DNA from: Volutella citrinella
Lineage: Eukaryota; Ascomycota; Sordariomycetes; Hypocreales; Nectriaceae
Assembly: GCA_034401135.1 (NCBI GenBank)
Contig: JAWZSP010000006.1
Location: 2,790,001 to 2,854,000, forward strand
Direction of reading: 5' to 3'
DNA: 64,000 nucleotides
Below the pieces are notes generated by a model. The model had not been told where the DNA came from and did not search any database. It was given only the letters and a program-made list of their open reading frames with translations. Position numbers and translations under genes: made by a program. Within the stretch, counting starts at the first letter, position 1, and every line of letters starts with the position of its first letter. Of this stretch, positions 45,271 through 57,600 are shown one piece after another.

Positions 45271-48200
45271 CCACCTCACCATGGCCAGGCCGGCGAGATG
45301 AATAGACGGTGCCCCCTCCCACCCCAAGCGCGCCCCCCTCCTCACGCCACCAATACCACGCCGTCATCGACTCGTTCCGCCATCGATGCGTTATTGCCTT
45401 CTGCACCGCACCCGTATTCCCAAGCCCGGCTCCCGCTCCATTGGCCTGGCGAGGCGGATTGACCGCTGAGTGGACGGCCTTTTGGCGGGCGCCTCCCCTC
45501 TAACACTGTGTTGCCCCACTGGACAGCTTCCTGTTTCGGCCAAGTTCCATGGCGACAGGGATGCTCTCGAACCTTGCGCCTGGCCGGCGCCCGCGCCCTT
45601 CTTTCCAGGTCCTGCCCCTCCCCTGCTCTGCTCGTTGACGGCCGGCCGAGAACGATGCCATGCTGGGTAAGTAGGCGTGGCCCAGCTTCCCCGCTTCGAC
45701 GCGTGCAAGCATATCCGGGCCGAGCGCCAAGTTGCTACGCTGAGCTCCAGTACGGCCTATCTGAGCCATCTGCCCTCTCGTCATTCGCGAGTCGTTTTCG
45801 ACGCCATCCCCCCCGTGGAATGAAGCCTTCCTCCTTCTGTCGTCTTCTTCAGCCTCGTGCGACGTTCTGTGAGATGGGTCCGATGTCAGTCTCAACCTCC
45901 GTGCTTCTGATCTGGCATCGAATACACAACCACCGAGTCCAGCGCCCAGCCGTCCCTCCGTATGGCGAAAACTGAGGGCCGCCGCTCTTTCGCTCGCTTA
46001 GTCGCTAGCCACTGCGCACCTAGCCAATTCATGGGCGGCCGGCTCCGGAGAGAAGCGCAGTACTTTTGATTTGCGCCATTCCACCGTGCCAATGTGTCCT
46101 CATCTTGCCCGCCCGAATTCCCTTGCACAAGACATCGCCTTTTCTTCAGAGCCCTGGACCTTCCCGCCACGCTCCGACGGAGCCGAGGCCGCGGCGCATC
46201 ACCATCCCCGCTTTCTTGGGAAACTAACGCGCCAGGCCATCAAGGCCTCCACAGAGGCTTTGTCCTTTCCACTGGATAGGATGCTCGACCATGGGTGCAA
46301 CTCGAACCGTGTGCTTTCGGCTCGCGGCTCCATTGGCTCTCCACCTGGTTTCCTGCCGATGGAACAAGCTTGCCAGTATGCCCTGGTAAATTGATGCCAG
46401 CCAGAATGCCAGATAGCGCCCTGACAGCTCGCCACCAATCAGGGATGCCCTGTTGGTTGCGCGGAGGAATTATTAATTCTGCGTACATTTCATCCTGCAG
46501 CAACGCTGTCGACCCGAGAAGCAAATGGCCTCTTGCACAGTGCTAGGGTCTCGATCAGTGTAACCCAAGTGGTCGGTTGGGGTAGCCGAGGAAACTAGGG
46601 CCGCCTTCCCCTCTCGATTCCACAGTAGTTGCGACTAGACCTGACGCGCTCGGATAGAGCACTGTTGCGCGCGTTGAGCACGCGTTTGCCCAGGGTGCAG
46701 GCCCAATTGCGATTGACGACGGGACTCAAAAGGCAAGACGGCTATGAGACATGCGTGGGCAAGCGGACTTGAGAAGATCGAGATCGAGATTATGATCATC
46801 GCGCCGGCGGCACATAAGTGAGACTCCTCAACGGCCGCCGGTTTGTCGTCGCACAAGTAGAAAGAAAGATGGTTTGCCGGCGTGCGAGGCGATGATGGGC
46901 GCCCACTCTCGCGATCCGCTCCGTCTCTATATTGATTGCTGTAACGCAGCCCAGCGAGCACATCCCCCCACTTTGCCAGAGGAAAATGATGCGACAATAC
47001 GGTCGAGGCCATCGAGGCCGAGACGCTGACAGGGGCGGCAGCATGTGCTCATTCATTCAGGCCCTGCTGTACCTGTGGCCTCGGTGATGGCGTACCGTGC
47101 AACAGATCTACGCTAGCTAAGATTTGATTGCTAACGAAGCCCAGGGTGCAGGAACCCACCAAGCGGCCGAGCTCGGGGGACCGTCTGAGTCTGAACTAGA
47201 GGCACGGAGACGGAGAGTTGAGAGGAGACGAAGGCCCTCGCTCACTGGCGGGAGGCAAGAGGGTAGGCAACGGTCCGTCTCTACGAGAGTGGGGCCCTGA
47301 AGGTAATTCATTCAAGCCAGCGATATAGGCTGGCTACGGTATGGTTCGTCACGCGGCGGGCTGCATGCGGCACAGAACCGGCCCACATGCACAACGGCTC
47401 GCGATAGGTTATGGTGACCGACCAAGACGACAGCTTGCTGGGACAAGGGCAGCATTCAACCGCGCCGCTCGACCCTGATGAAAGGTGGGTGGGATATCCC
47501 TCTGGAGTGGTCGCCCAGACGAAGCATGACCTGAGCTAAGAAGGTCGTGCCTCCGCTCAGAAACAAAGGCCAGAGTCGAGGCTGCGACCCTGCACAGCTG
47601 CGCCTTTGCCATCTCCATCCTTGTCCCCCGGTAGTGGTTGGGACCCCGACAGGGGGCCATAACGGTCTCGGGCCATTTGTATACGCCCGGCCAGCCGTTG
47701 ACACCCCAGATGTGCCACCTGCGCAGGATGAGGTACCTTGTTGAGGCAATGGGATCAAGACGGACGCGCTGGCTGGCTGGAATTACGTCGTCGAGAGGCC
47801 CTATTAGGGCCAGGGGGCATAGCCCTTGGCTCTTACGTAGTAGAGAGCTCATCAGAAAGAGAAAGAGAGGGACCGCACAGGGGAGGAGAAAGTTCCAAGC
47901 GCAAGCGCACACACTGGAGCTTTGATCCTGTCCCTTCTTCCTCACAGGCTTGGGATGATGTCGGTCTGCGTTTGCCGGGCGCAGACAAGGGGGCGGATGC
48001 ACAAGGGCCAAGCCAGCCGAAGAGAGCTCCTCTGAGCCTCCCTCAGGCCGCTGCAAGCTCAATGCTTCCCCTGCCCTTCCCTATCTCTTGATGCAAGAGA
48101 GCTTATTGAGCCACATCCACTCAATTGAATGCCGTCCGGAATCCAGCGCTGGCCTTGCGGCTCCAGGCTCTATTTTCGGTGGCCATAGTATGCCAGTCTC

Positions 48201-49910
48201 CACAGTCTGGCTCGCCGCGTTATTGGATCTGGTTATTGTCGATATGGCAGCCATCATGTGCGTCTCTCCAATGCCAAACAGGCAAAGACGAATAGATCTC
48301 CTGTCAGGGCTTGGGGCCGCCGGTAGTAGTGGCACGCCGGGTTGTCACCACACTGAACCTCGCCTCCACACGCTAGTGTGAGAGGGCCCAGTAACAGCAG
48401 CAGTCAAAGTCATTACGATCCGATCCTTTCGTAAGTGGTATTCCAAGGTACAGGCACAGGCATCGTCGTGGGTTGCTAGACGACCCTTGGCCCTGGACCT
48501 GGGACGGCGCAATCTGCTGGGAGATCCATTGAATCCTCGACGGACCCAAATAGCCTGGCCTGCAGCCGTTGCTGCTAATTATTTCGATGGCCCTGAGAGC
48601 AGTCCCGCCTTATCTGAGCAGCAGCACACCGGAGGCCCTGCATGCAGCAGAGGTACCCATCACGGAGGATGCCAGCTACGAAATTAGCCGGTATGCCCCG
48701 TACCAACCACGACGCGTCCGCTTCCTGAAGACCCAAGACCCCCCAAGGCGATGAGTGAGCAGGCACCATGGCCCCGCACTGTGCCGGTGCCCTGGCATCC
48801 AAACGCCACTGGCTTCTGCTCACCCATCCGCGCTGCAGAGGTACCCTCGTCGGTCGCACAAGCTTTGGCCAAACTCAGCAACAGACAGGCGAGACACGCC
48901 TCGTGGTTGGCTGGTGCCCTCGGCCTGGCTGGCACTGAGGCTTGCATCCTGCATTCGCGCGTGCGAGTTCACCCACGCTGTGCTCAGACAGCACCTTGCC
49001 TAAGGTACTTGCCTACCTTACTTGACGCACCTGGGAATCCGCCCCCAGCAATATTGGCGCCCTTGATGGACAACGACGTCGGCTTGTGGCAAGCAATGCC
49101 ATGTGCCGTGCCACGCGTGAAGCTGGCTGTAGCGTGCAATGCGTCGTCTTGCTCTCGCCGCCATGCCTGGTAATAATAGGTATCCCATTGTCCCCTCCGT
49201 CCAATTCGCTGCTCTACACACCCCGGAGAGTGGCCCCCCATTCCTCAGCTGCAGCTTGCAGCACACTCAAGCAGCCCTCGGTGGTCCAGTCTGCGGTGGC
49301 ACGGGGAACAACACAGTCCCGGTGGCGCTCCTCTGCACACGGTCCACTGGTGCTGTAATTAGCTCTGCGTCACTTGGACACTGTGCCGTGCCTGCCTGTC
49401 ATGCTCCCCCCCCATCCGTCCTCTGCTGCCTGCTTCCTGCTTCTCTGCCCGCTGGATTGTGAAGACAAGCAGGAAAAGCCGAGGAGCACCAATGCAAACG
49501 AAAGCTGCCAAACCATTGACCTTGAACCAAAACGGCGGGAAGCTGTGATGCGGGCACTTCTCTGCCGAGCAACCATTGCCAGAGCACTGGTGTTCAATTG
49601 TAGTCGTCCAGCCCAGGCAGGGTGGGCAGGCGAAGGGCTCAATTTGCTGCCAGTGAGGACAACAGGCTGGCTGGTGGCCGGTGCCTTCCCTCCCCCCAGC
49701 CCAGACCCCGGTTGCCTGTCCCCGGCTCACAGGCTACGCTTAGCACCTTTTTGACGCACTCGCTCCTAGGTCCTAGCACGGGCAGGTGCGCCCCACCGGG
49801 CCCCCCCGCCGTGACGCCGCCGCGCCTTCCCACCCCTGCGCGCAAGCGCCCCGCGAATTGCATGCGCATGCCACACCGTCCCATTGTCGCGCAAAATCAA
49901 TAAGAGCATG

Positions 49911-50268
49911 CTGGTTAAGCCGAATCCCTCGCCCTGGCTATTGCCCGTCCTCTCGCCTCGCTTCCTTCCGCCGCCGCGCCACCCAAACCCAGCCAACGCC
50001 CACGCCCGCACCCAGACCAGACTCGATCCAGCAAAAGCGCGCCCCAACCAGGTTTCTGCGACAAGAAAGGCAGCGAACCGTAGCTCTCTCCATTCTCTCC
50101 GCTCCCACGCCAGATCCAGTATAGATCCATCGGCACCACGCTCAAAGCAGTATCTCCACCACCTTTTTTTTGCCCTCTTGTTCATTCGCCTGTACCGTGT
50201 TACAGCCTTCCGTTCAAGTACAAGTCAAGTCAAGCAAGTAAAAAAAAAAAGATACACACAGAGACGCC
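49911..50268 (+). promoter_or_regulatory. ATG-free leader of mcm1
   Basis: For 358 bp before the mcm1 start there is no ATG on the plus strand. The sequence is C/T-rich and ends in a T run, a repeated CAAGT stretch and an A run just before the start codon. This fits a transcribed 5' leader. Confidence 0.5.
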
Positions 50269-51319
50269 ATGGCCGACATCACCGACCAGCACGACCAGAC
50301 CTCGCCCACCGAGCTCGACGACGCCCAGGCCGTCGGCAATGGCAGCGCCGCCCCCGAGGCTCGCGGCATCAAGCGCCAGCGCCAGTCGGCTGGCGACGAC
50401 GACGATGATGATGACGAGAAGGGCAGTCGCGAGCGTCGCAAGATTGAAATCAAGTTCATCAGCGACAAGTCTCGCCGCCACATCACCTTCTCCAAGCGTA
50501 AGGCCGGAATCATGAAGAAGGTGAGTCTCTGCCCGCGCACCAGCGTCCCCATCGCCCACGCCCATCGCCACCATGTCCGCCCCAACCCTCATCCGCCCTC
50601 GCAGAACGAGGCTGCCTGCTTTGCTTCTCTCTTCGGGCTCGTGGAGAGCAGGCTCGCATGCGCATTAATTGCCCTTTTTTTTCTCGTTGTATTTCGCGCG
50701 ATGCCTACCTCGCAGCGATGCCCCAAACACAGAAGCCCCGAAACCTAGTTGCTGACCATTCGCCCACCCAACATAGGCCTACGAACTTTCCGTCCTCACT
50801 GGCACCCAAGTCCTCCTCCTGGTCGTCTCTGAGACCGGTCTCGTTTACACCTTTACCACTCCCAAGCTACAGCCGCTTGTCACCAAGGCCGAGGGCAAGA
50901 ACCTGATCCAGGTACGTGAAATCCTCTGCCCTGCCCGACAGCAGCGCTCCCGCAGCCTCGTCGACGTGGGCGCATTTCGGCGCGTCGCGCATCGCCCCCT
51001 CTTTCCCACACATATTGACGTGTCCTAGGCCTGCCTGAATGCCCCCGAGCCCACTCCTGGCGGCGAGAACGGCGTTGACGGCGGCGATCAGGTCGAATCG
51101 CCCGAAGAGCCTGCTAACCAGCACCTCCCTCCCCAGGCCGGCCGACCGGGCATGCCCCAGAACCCGCACATGCCTGGCAACTACAACATGGCCAGCATGC
51201 CCATGGACCCTCAGCAGGCCCTCGCATATCAGAGCTACGTGCAACAACGAAACCAGGGCTACGGCTCGGGTATGCCCCCTGGGCCTGGCATGCCTCCCAG
51301 CAGCCACCACCAGTCGTGA
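50269..51319 (+). CDS. mcm1: MADS-box transcription factor Mcm1 (SRF type)
   Basis: This nuclear DNA-binding regulator works with partner factors in mating, cell-cycle and developmental transcription. Exons 50269-50520, 50777-50911 and 51029-51319 encode 225 residues. The N-terminus has an acidic run of Asp (residues 43-49). The MADS box begins RRKIEIKFISDKSRRHITFS and continues KRKAGIMKK, broken exactly there by the 256-nt first intron, then AYELSVLTGTQVLLLVVSETGLVYTF. It is thus of the SRF/Mcm1 class rather than Mef2. The C-terminal part after residue 129 is rich in Gln, Pro, Met and Gly (PGMPQNPHMPGNYNM), a likely activation or low-complexity region. The intron inside the MADS box is much longer than others in the window. 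The start follows an ATG-free leader. Confidence 0.96.
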
Positions 51320-53934
51320 TGACGCAGTAATGCCAAAGACATCAGCCTTTGGTCTATGATACCCGGCGCTCAATGGTCTCTGCCGAGACGCCGCCTCTGG
51401 GCCTTGCGCGTCCATCCCCCCACACGGGCATCGAATTCCTGATATGCGAGGTCCTGGTGATTTGGCGTTGATTTGGTGTTGATTTGCTACCACTTGCATT
51501 TTGGTTTCGACGTCGTTCCATCTCTCTCTCTCTCTCTCTCTCTTTTTAACCCTCGCATAAAATGGCTTTGAGGCCATCGGCTGGGATAGCAGGACAGCGG
51601 CGGTCTCTCTAATACTGGCCCCTGGCTTACTTGGGTTCCGCCTGCTGGAAGTCCCACGTGTTCGAGTCATCTACGCGCCCAAATTCCCTCATGGGCCGCA
51701 TATTCCCCGAGTGGTCTGATCAGATGCTTGGGGCTCGAGGACTGGAGTCTTGGCCTTTCTCGAAATGCGAATCGCGTTTGTGCCTTTCATTCTGTCGTTT
51801 TACCTCTCCTTCTATTTTCGCACGTGGTGGTTGGCGATGTGTATTCTCTGCGTGGGAGACTTCGGCAAAGACAGTTGATGTTTTTGCTGGGAATAACCAG
51901 TAGAGAGGTCTTCTGTGTGTAGGCAGGATATAGCGAGGCCGGTCTGGCTCGCGACTCATGCTTGGGTTTTGCGGCGGGATGAAAACGGGCGCGACGAGGG
52001 TACGCATGATATGTTAACGGATGGAAACTCGGAGTGGATTTGATGAATCTATCACGGGCCAAAGAGACAAACGGACTTTTTTTTTCTTTCTTCACAACCA
52101 ACCACCGCTTCCCCCCCACAGCTCATGCGCAGGACCATATACCCGACCTCTTCTTCTTGAATCCCATCCCCCCTGGTGTGTTGCCACTTGATTCTTTGGC
52201 CCATGACCGCACCCGAGAGCCGTGGGCAGTATGTGTGCACTCGGCGCTCCATTTGCTTTGTTGGTGGGAAGGAAGGTGAAGGGGTGACGGAGGCAGATTC
52301 GTGTATGATAACCGTTTCTTCACATCTGATAGAAGGAATATCTCCTTGACCTGAGAGGGCTGATGTCGTGATGTGAATGCGAAATGTGACTTGCGTGAAA
52401 CTGAACTGATTTGTGCAAATAAGGGTGTTTGCACAAAGAGACAGCTCTTCATCCTCACCCTTCTCCCAAAGAAACGTGTAACCACTTCCCAATGAGGCAA
52501 TCATGGGCACCAACCGCATAGAGCAAGCATCCCAGCCCTACGGCGCGACCCATTATACCAGGCGGAAAAAGGAAGGCCTGGGGGAGGGGGCAGAGGGCAG
52601 AGGGTGTGGGTAAGGTGCCCGTTCCGACAGGGCGGGCCGTCGCGGCGTCGCCTCACGCCTCGACGCCTCACTTTGCTCGGGACGGTATGGTACAGGCTGA
52701 CAGGTCAGGGAATAACCCCAAGGTCCCCAGGTACGTGCGTCGGTGGTGACGTGACGTGACGGGGCGGGCGTGCATGCGGCGGAAACGGAACGGGACAAGG
52801 CAAGGCACGATTACTGGAAAGAGAAGCAAGGGTGGGATTGGGGAATGGAGATTAGGGGGGCGATTTAAAAAAGGAAACCAACCCGGATGGAGAAGGATGA
52901 TGTCGCGCGTCCCTTTCTGGATGGGCATTAGTTTGGGCGGTTGGACCAGGCCATGTCAGAGTTGGCTATTCGCAGTTGCTGTACGAGAAAGACGATGTCG
53001 ACGTGTGTTTGACGTGTTGGTGGCAGTTGTTAAGTCCAAGACGGCGCAACGGGGCCATGCGTCTCGAGCATCTGCCGCATCTCTTCTCCCTCCTGCTGGA
53101 TTCCTCCTCTCTGATCCTCTTTGCTGGTTGCCACTTGGCAAATGCAATCCGCCTGGGCCGGGTTGGGACGCTATACTATCTACGGCTTTTTCGCAGGACA
53201 ATGCGTCCGTCCCCACCAGACTTGGACGAGAGCGGGCGAGAAGGAGCAATGGAGGACGCGCGGCGAGAAGTGGCCGAGTCGAGTCGACTTGAGTGCGGGC
53301 AACTTGACTCGAGTATTGGAGTTGCCAGACGATTTTTTCATTGAACCACAAAGCAAGGCAGAGACCTTTTGCAGACTCCACGTCGCTGACCAGAGAGGTC
53401 AGGCGTCGCAACACACCCTCCCCAGGGCTATAGTGTGAAACACACTCTCTTTTCACGCCATAGTCCCAGAAGCATGAAACAACTCTATGGTTTCTTATAT
53501 TGTTGCCAAGAACAGACGCGAGACACGAAAACTATTATTACACGGAACAACGCAATGTCTATAACTGCCTCTGAAACTACCCGCAACGCTGGGGAAACCT
53601 GCCCCGCACCGGGTTTAACGCACACATCAAGCCTCCCAAGCGGCTAGTGCCGATCGTCTAGTAGTCTACGGCTAGGCCGCTGAGCACATTTGAGAAGGTT
53701 TCTCCTCTCTCTCACCTTCCTTCGCGCCCGCCAATGTACCGGTACAAGAGGTACATGGACACACTGGCACTGCACGCCGCTTCCGCTACATGACAGGTCT
53801 GGTCGAGTATTCAGTCTTGGCCGGGCAGAATCCAGTCGCATGTAGGAGTGGTGATGCATCGGAAAGAGGCCACCCGTCCTTCAGCTACCAAGTCGGGGTT
53901 TCAAGCGTCCCTGCTGCGCCCAAGTGGTCGCCCC
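51320..53934. other. Convergent intergenic region between mcm1 and copper transporter gene
   Basis: About 2.6 kb with no supported gene. A CT run (51521-51543) lies about 200 bp past the mcm1 stop. The frames present are short or of chance composition. Confidence 0.45.
51521..51543. repeat. TC dinucleotide run
   Basis: About eleven TC units occur in the 3' flank of mcm1, followed by a short T run. Confidence 0.85.
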
Positions 53935-54619
53935 TCAGTGTTCCGTTGCCTGACCATATCGACCAACCGCCAGACTGCCCACGAAGACTCCAGCCAGGAC
54001 GGACATGAAATAGCCCACATTCATGGTCATGACGGCCAACATGCTATGCGACTCACACATTAGAAACACACTCAAAAACAGCGGGGTTTTGCTTGTCATC
54101 GACAACAACTTACAGGAGGTAGCCAACACCAACAATCATGGTGTCCAGACACGCTCGAAGGGGGTCGACACTGAAGCGCCAGGGTCGAACACGCGGGCGC
54201 TTGCGCTCCACGACCATGACAGTCTCCTCGACGCCGTTCTCGGTCAGTGTCATCTTTTGGGCGTCGGGGTTCGTTGCGACCTGCTCGGCCAGGGGTATCT
54301 TGCCCTCGACGGCCACGTAGCGGCGGCGCGCCTCGGCATCCAACCACCGAGCCTCCTGGACGGATCGTAGAGCCAAGAGGCAGCGGCCGACGATGGCGAG
54401 GACGACGAGGAATATGCAGGTGCCAGCATAGGCGCCCTCGGACGTGGGAGTCCAGGCCGACGAGTAGAGCGGCGTTGCGTTGTCCGTCTGGAATACCATG
54501 GTCATGGGCATGCTGCTGCCAGAAGAGTTGTGATCCCCAGAGCTTCCATGAGAGCTGGTGCTCGCAGTCTCCTCATGGGTGCCAGAACCGCTCATGACAT
54601 GGCGAGGAAAGAACTCCAT
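53935..54619 (-). CDS. Ctr-family copper transporter
   Basis: Exons 54619-54114 and 54043-53935 encode 204 residues. The N-terminus is rich in Ser, His and Met (SSHGSSGDHNSSG then MPMTMVF), a typical copper-gathering part. Then comes LYSSAWTPTSEGAYAGTCIF, as in fungal Ctr2/Ctr3-like proteins, leading into the first membrane segment. After a basic cytosolic loop (KRPRVRPWRFSVD) come the second and third segments. They carry MLAVM (the MxxxM copper motif) and glycines spaced as GVFVG, which pack the trimer. The intron falls just before MLAVM. Vacuolar or plasma-membrane location cannot be told. Two TTGCTC hexamers upstream (54835-54840 and 55101-55106) resemble the core of copper-sensor sites, but this is weak. 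Confidence 0.88.
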
Positions 54620-57600
54620 GTTGAAGAGTCCAATGTTGAAGAATCAGTGAAGACGAGCCGACGGAGTTGTTGGGGTCAAGCCTCAGTGTGCAGTGAAGTC
54701 TGGCGGGAAAGAGCAGTTGAGGCCAACCCAGGGTGACACGGTATTTATCAAAGGTCGCAGATTACGAGGCTCTGGCGGACTGCGTTCCTTGAGGATGCAC
54801 AGGTGTGCCGATGTGAAACTCTGGTGAATGGACCTTGCTCGCTCGTTGTGTGACGTCGACGTGAGATGTGAGATGCTGGAAGAAATAGTCCGTGGCTGCT
54901 TGCTGGTATGCGGTCTGTGTTTGATATGGGCGGAAGAGGGAGTGATGTGCTGCAGATCAGAGACTCGTCTCTTTTATCTGGGCTGTGAAGATTGAAGCGG
55001 CAGTGAGTGAATATGCGCGCTGCTTTGAGCATGAAATCCTTGGTGCCTTTTGACACGCTGCTGATACTGGATGTACGGCTTCCGGTCGAGGTACCGGTAC
55101 TTGCTCAGGTACCTCGCCCACCTTCCAGGGCGGCCGAGACTTGGTGTGTCTCGTTCTTGCCTTGTCTGCATGCCAAGTAATTCAGGATCGTCAACAAGAC
55201 GACGACGGCATTACGGAAGACCTGACTTTCAAGGCAGCATATCCATGCTGACAAGAATGCAAATCGTCTCATTGCCGCACAGGAGCCCGACGAAAGACTC
55301 AAGCAGACGTGAGGTCCACGGCGCCCTGGTCTAGGGTGGGCTTGGGCCCAGATACACACTCACCAGGTGAACGCAATCTCTCTTTTGTTCAATGAACACC
55401 ACTCGCATCTCAAACAATCGAGGGAACACTTCAAACGCGGTACCGATGTTGGCGAACTTCAAACCACAAAACAACATGATGCCAGTATGCACGGGGCGAT
55501 TGTGCACGGGCAAGCTCTCAGCGATGATTGTCAGTGTCGAATCAGCAACAACTACATCAGCAAACCACAGAGAAACGATTCAACGAGGCGCTAAATAAGA
55601 TTTGCCGTTCTCTTGATCTATAAAACCCCAACAATTATAACTGCGGGACTCTGATGCGACGCCCCCGGCCTCGACAGCTCTCAGACTTGAACCAACCATC
55701 CAACGCATCTTGAAACCTCGGAAGTTTGCAGCTCAACCCATCTGCAGGTGATTTCAGACATTAATGTTATACTCTTCAGTATTCTTGAACAGGAGTACCA
55801 TATGGCTCATCGAGCCGGGAGCAAGGGACCAACTGTCACGAGCACCAACAACTGTTCTCGGGATAGAACCAACAGGACCTCACGGCAGTCGGGGTTGGCA
55901 ATGGTACAGTCATACTGGGACAACAGGGCTAACTATTCTCCAGGTACGTGAACTGAACTTTCGTAAGTCTCCTGTGAGCGACGGAGAAGAAAAGGACAAG
56001 CCATCGTCTCTAGCCGGAGGAAAGCAACAATCATAAACAGAATTGAATGAGCCATCACACACGCCGCTGAGGGACCAACCCTCGGAGCTGCCGTCGACTT
56101 GTCAAAGCCTTCAAGAAAAGAGTTGAAGCAGAAGTAGTTAAGAAGAACTGGCTGTTTATTCCACATAGCCTGTCTGCCGAAAGAAGGAATCTCTGACGCT
56201 CTACCAGGTTCAACCAACCACAAGTATCCCTTCTTTCCCCCATTGTCGTCGGCGTTCGAACCACAGCAACATCTATCCGCATCAAGGACCCCATAGGAGC
56301 TCTTTTCATTTCCCCCTTACACTGTTGAATCCATCCTCAACCAAGCTCCAAGGCTCCAAAGCTCTCGAGCTGTCGGAATCGTGCTTCCTCTCTCATTGTT
56401 CGAAGCCAGATTGACTTGAAAAGGCGCCTTGATCGGAAAAAAACATCAGGAGCGGCCGACGAGGCTCCTTTGGAATATGTTCAGGATAGAGATTTCCCGC
56501 ATCAGCGCATTATGCATTGCATTCTACCAAGATCACCCAACTAGTTCGATGGCTGTGTAGGGTAAGCACTCGACGGAACTGAAAGGAAACACTCAACAAT
56601 TCTTCAATACTCAAGACAAAAACATACGTGAAATTGACCAAGTTAGCTACTGTGTTCCTTTGATGTGAATCTACTGATCATCGTAGGGTTGTCGTGACTA
56701 CTGCCTAGGGCAGACAAGGCCTGGGGCACTGTCGCCGTCTTTTGAGACCAACACACGACAAGGGATTCAGAACAATCCAAAGCATGCAGGCACAGCGTCT
56801 GTCAGCTGTTGAATCGTCTCGCCATCTTGCTTCATCTGCCCAGTATGCCATTCTCACAGGCACATTCTATTCCCAGAGGCACCATCCATATCATCCTAAG
56901 AAACCGATAGCTGGCGGCCTCCCACGGCATCGTCTCCGGTTGCTGGCTTCTTAAGGAGAAGACCAAAGCCTACCCAGCCTCTGAGGATCCAAACATTACC
57001 AAGTATCACATGGGACTTTGAGGCTCGATGCTGCGGTGCACATACAACTGGACTCTGCACGCGAAGAAGTTGGCCCTTGAGGCCTCGGCGTTGATTGTTG
57101 ACACCTCAACTCACCACCTTCTGGCCATTCCACACATCTACTCTGCGGTCCCGATTTGCTCGCAATCTACTGTTCTGCGATGGTACCGCAATAATTGCCC
57201 TGGACAGACCACATCCGTACTCGATCGATAAAATGTACCTGCTCGTACACTGATATTTCGCGACGTCGCACGCCGTGGCTTGCCAAGGCATCGATATGAC
57301 GCGATTTCCGCATGAACACGCCAGAAGGAAGCAGGGAAATTGGACGTTCTGTGCTACGCTGTCGACTTCAGACTTGGATATGACAATATCCCGCATCGAC
57401 ACGGGATTAGGAGATGACGATGGACACGGGAACCCTCTGCCGTGGTACCAGTGAACAAATACTGGACGGTATCACGGCTGCTCCCATTATTTGCCAACGC
57501 AACAGGAGCACAGCCTCTCTGCCCATTTCCCGCTGTCAGACGTCAGTCGAGTCACCCGGTAGGCACCAAGAGGCCCATCTAATCTTGGCCGGATCTCGCT

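Larger units (their letters stand above)
42962..49907. other. Gene-poor divergent region upstream of the tetraspanin gene and mcm1
   Basis: About 7 kb without a supported gene. Near the tetraspanin start are a GA run (43005-43022) and purine-rich sequence, likely its promoter and leader. Elsewhere the sequence is GC-rich with simple repeats: TGGCAG x3 at 44668-44685 and CCATC x5 at 45246-45270. Long chance frames, for example minus 47409-48062, lack any recognisable domain. Noncoding transcripts or a very long mcm1 control region are possible. Confidence 0.4.

Noticed and set aside
47409..48062. 217-codon minus-strand frame
   Set aside because: Contains one hydrophobic stretch but no recognisable family; nothing else supports a gene.
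49884..50408. 174-codon plus-strand frame overlapping the mcm1 start
   Set aside because: Its translation is Arg/Pro/His-rich in the part over mcm1, a frame shadow. Kept only as a possible upstream ORF, not as a gene.
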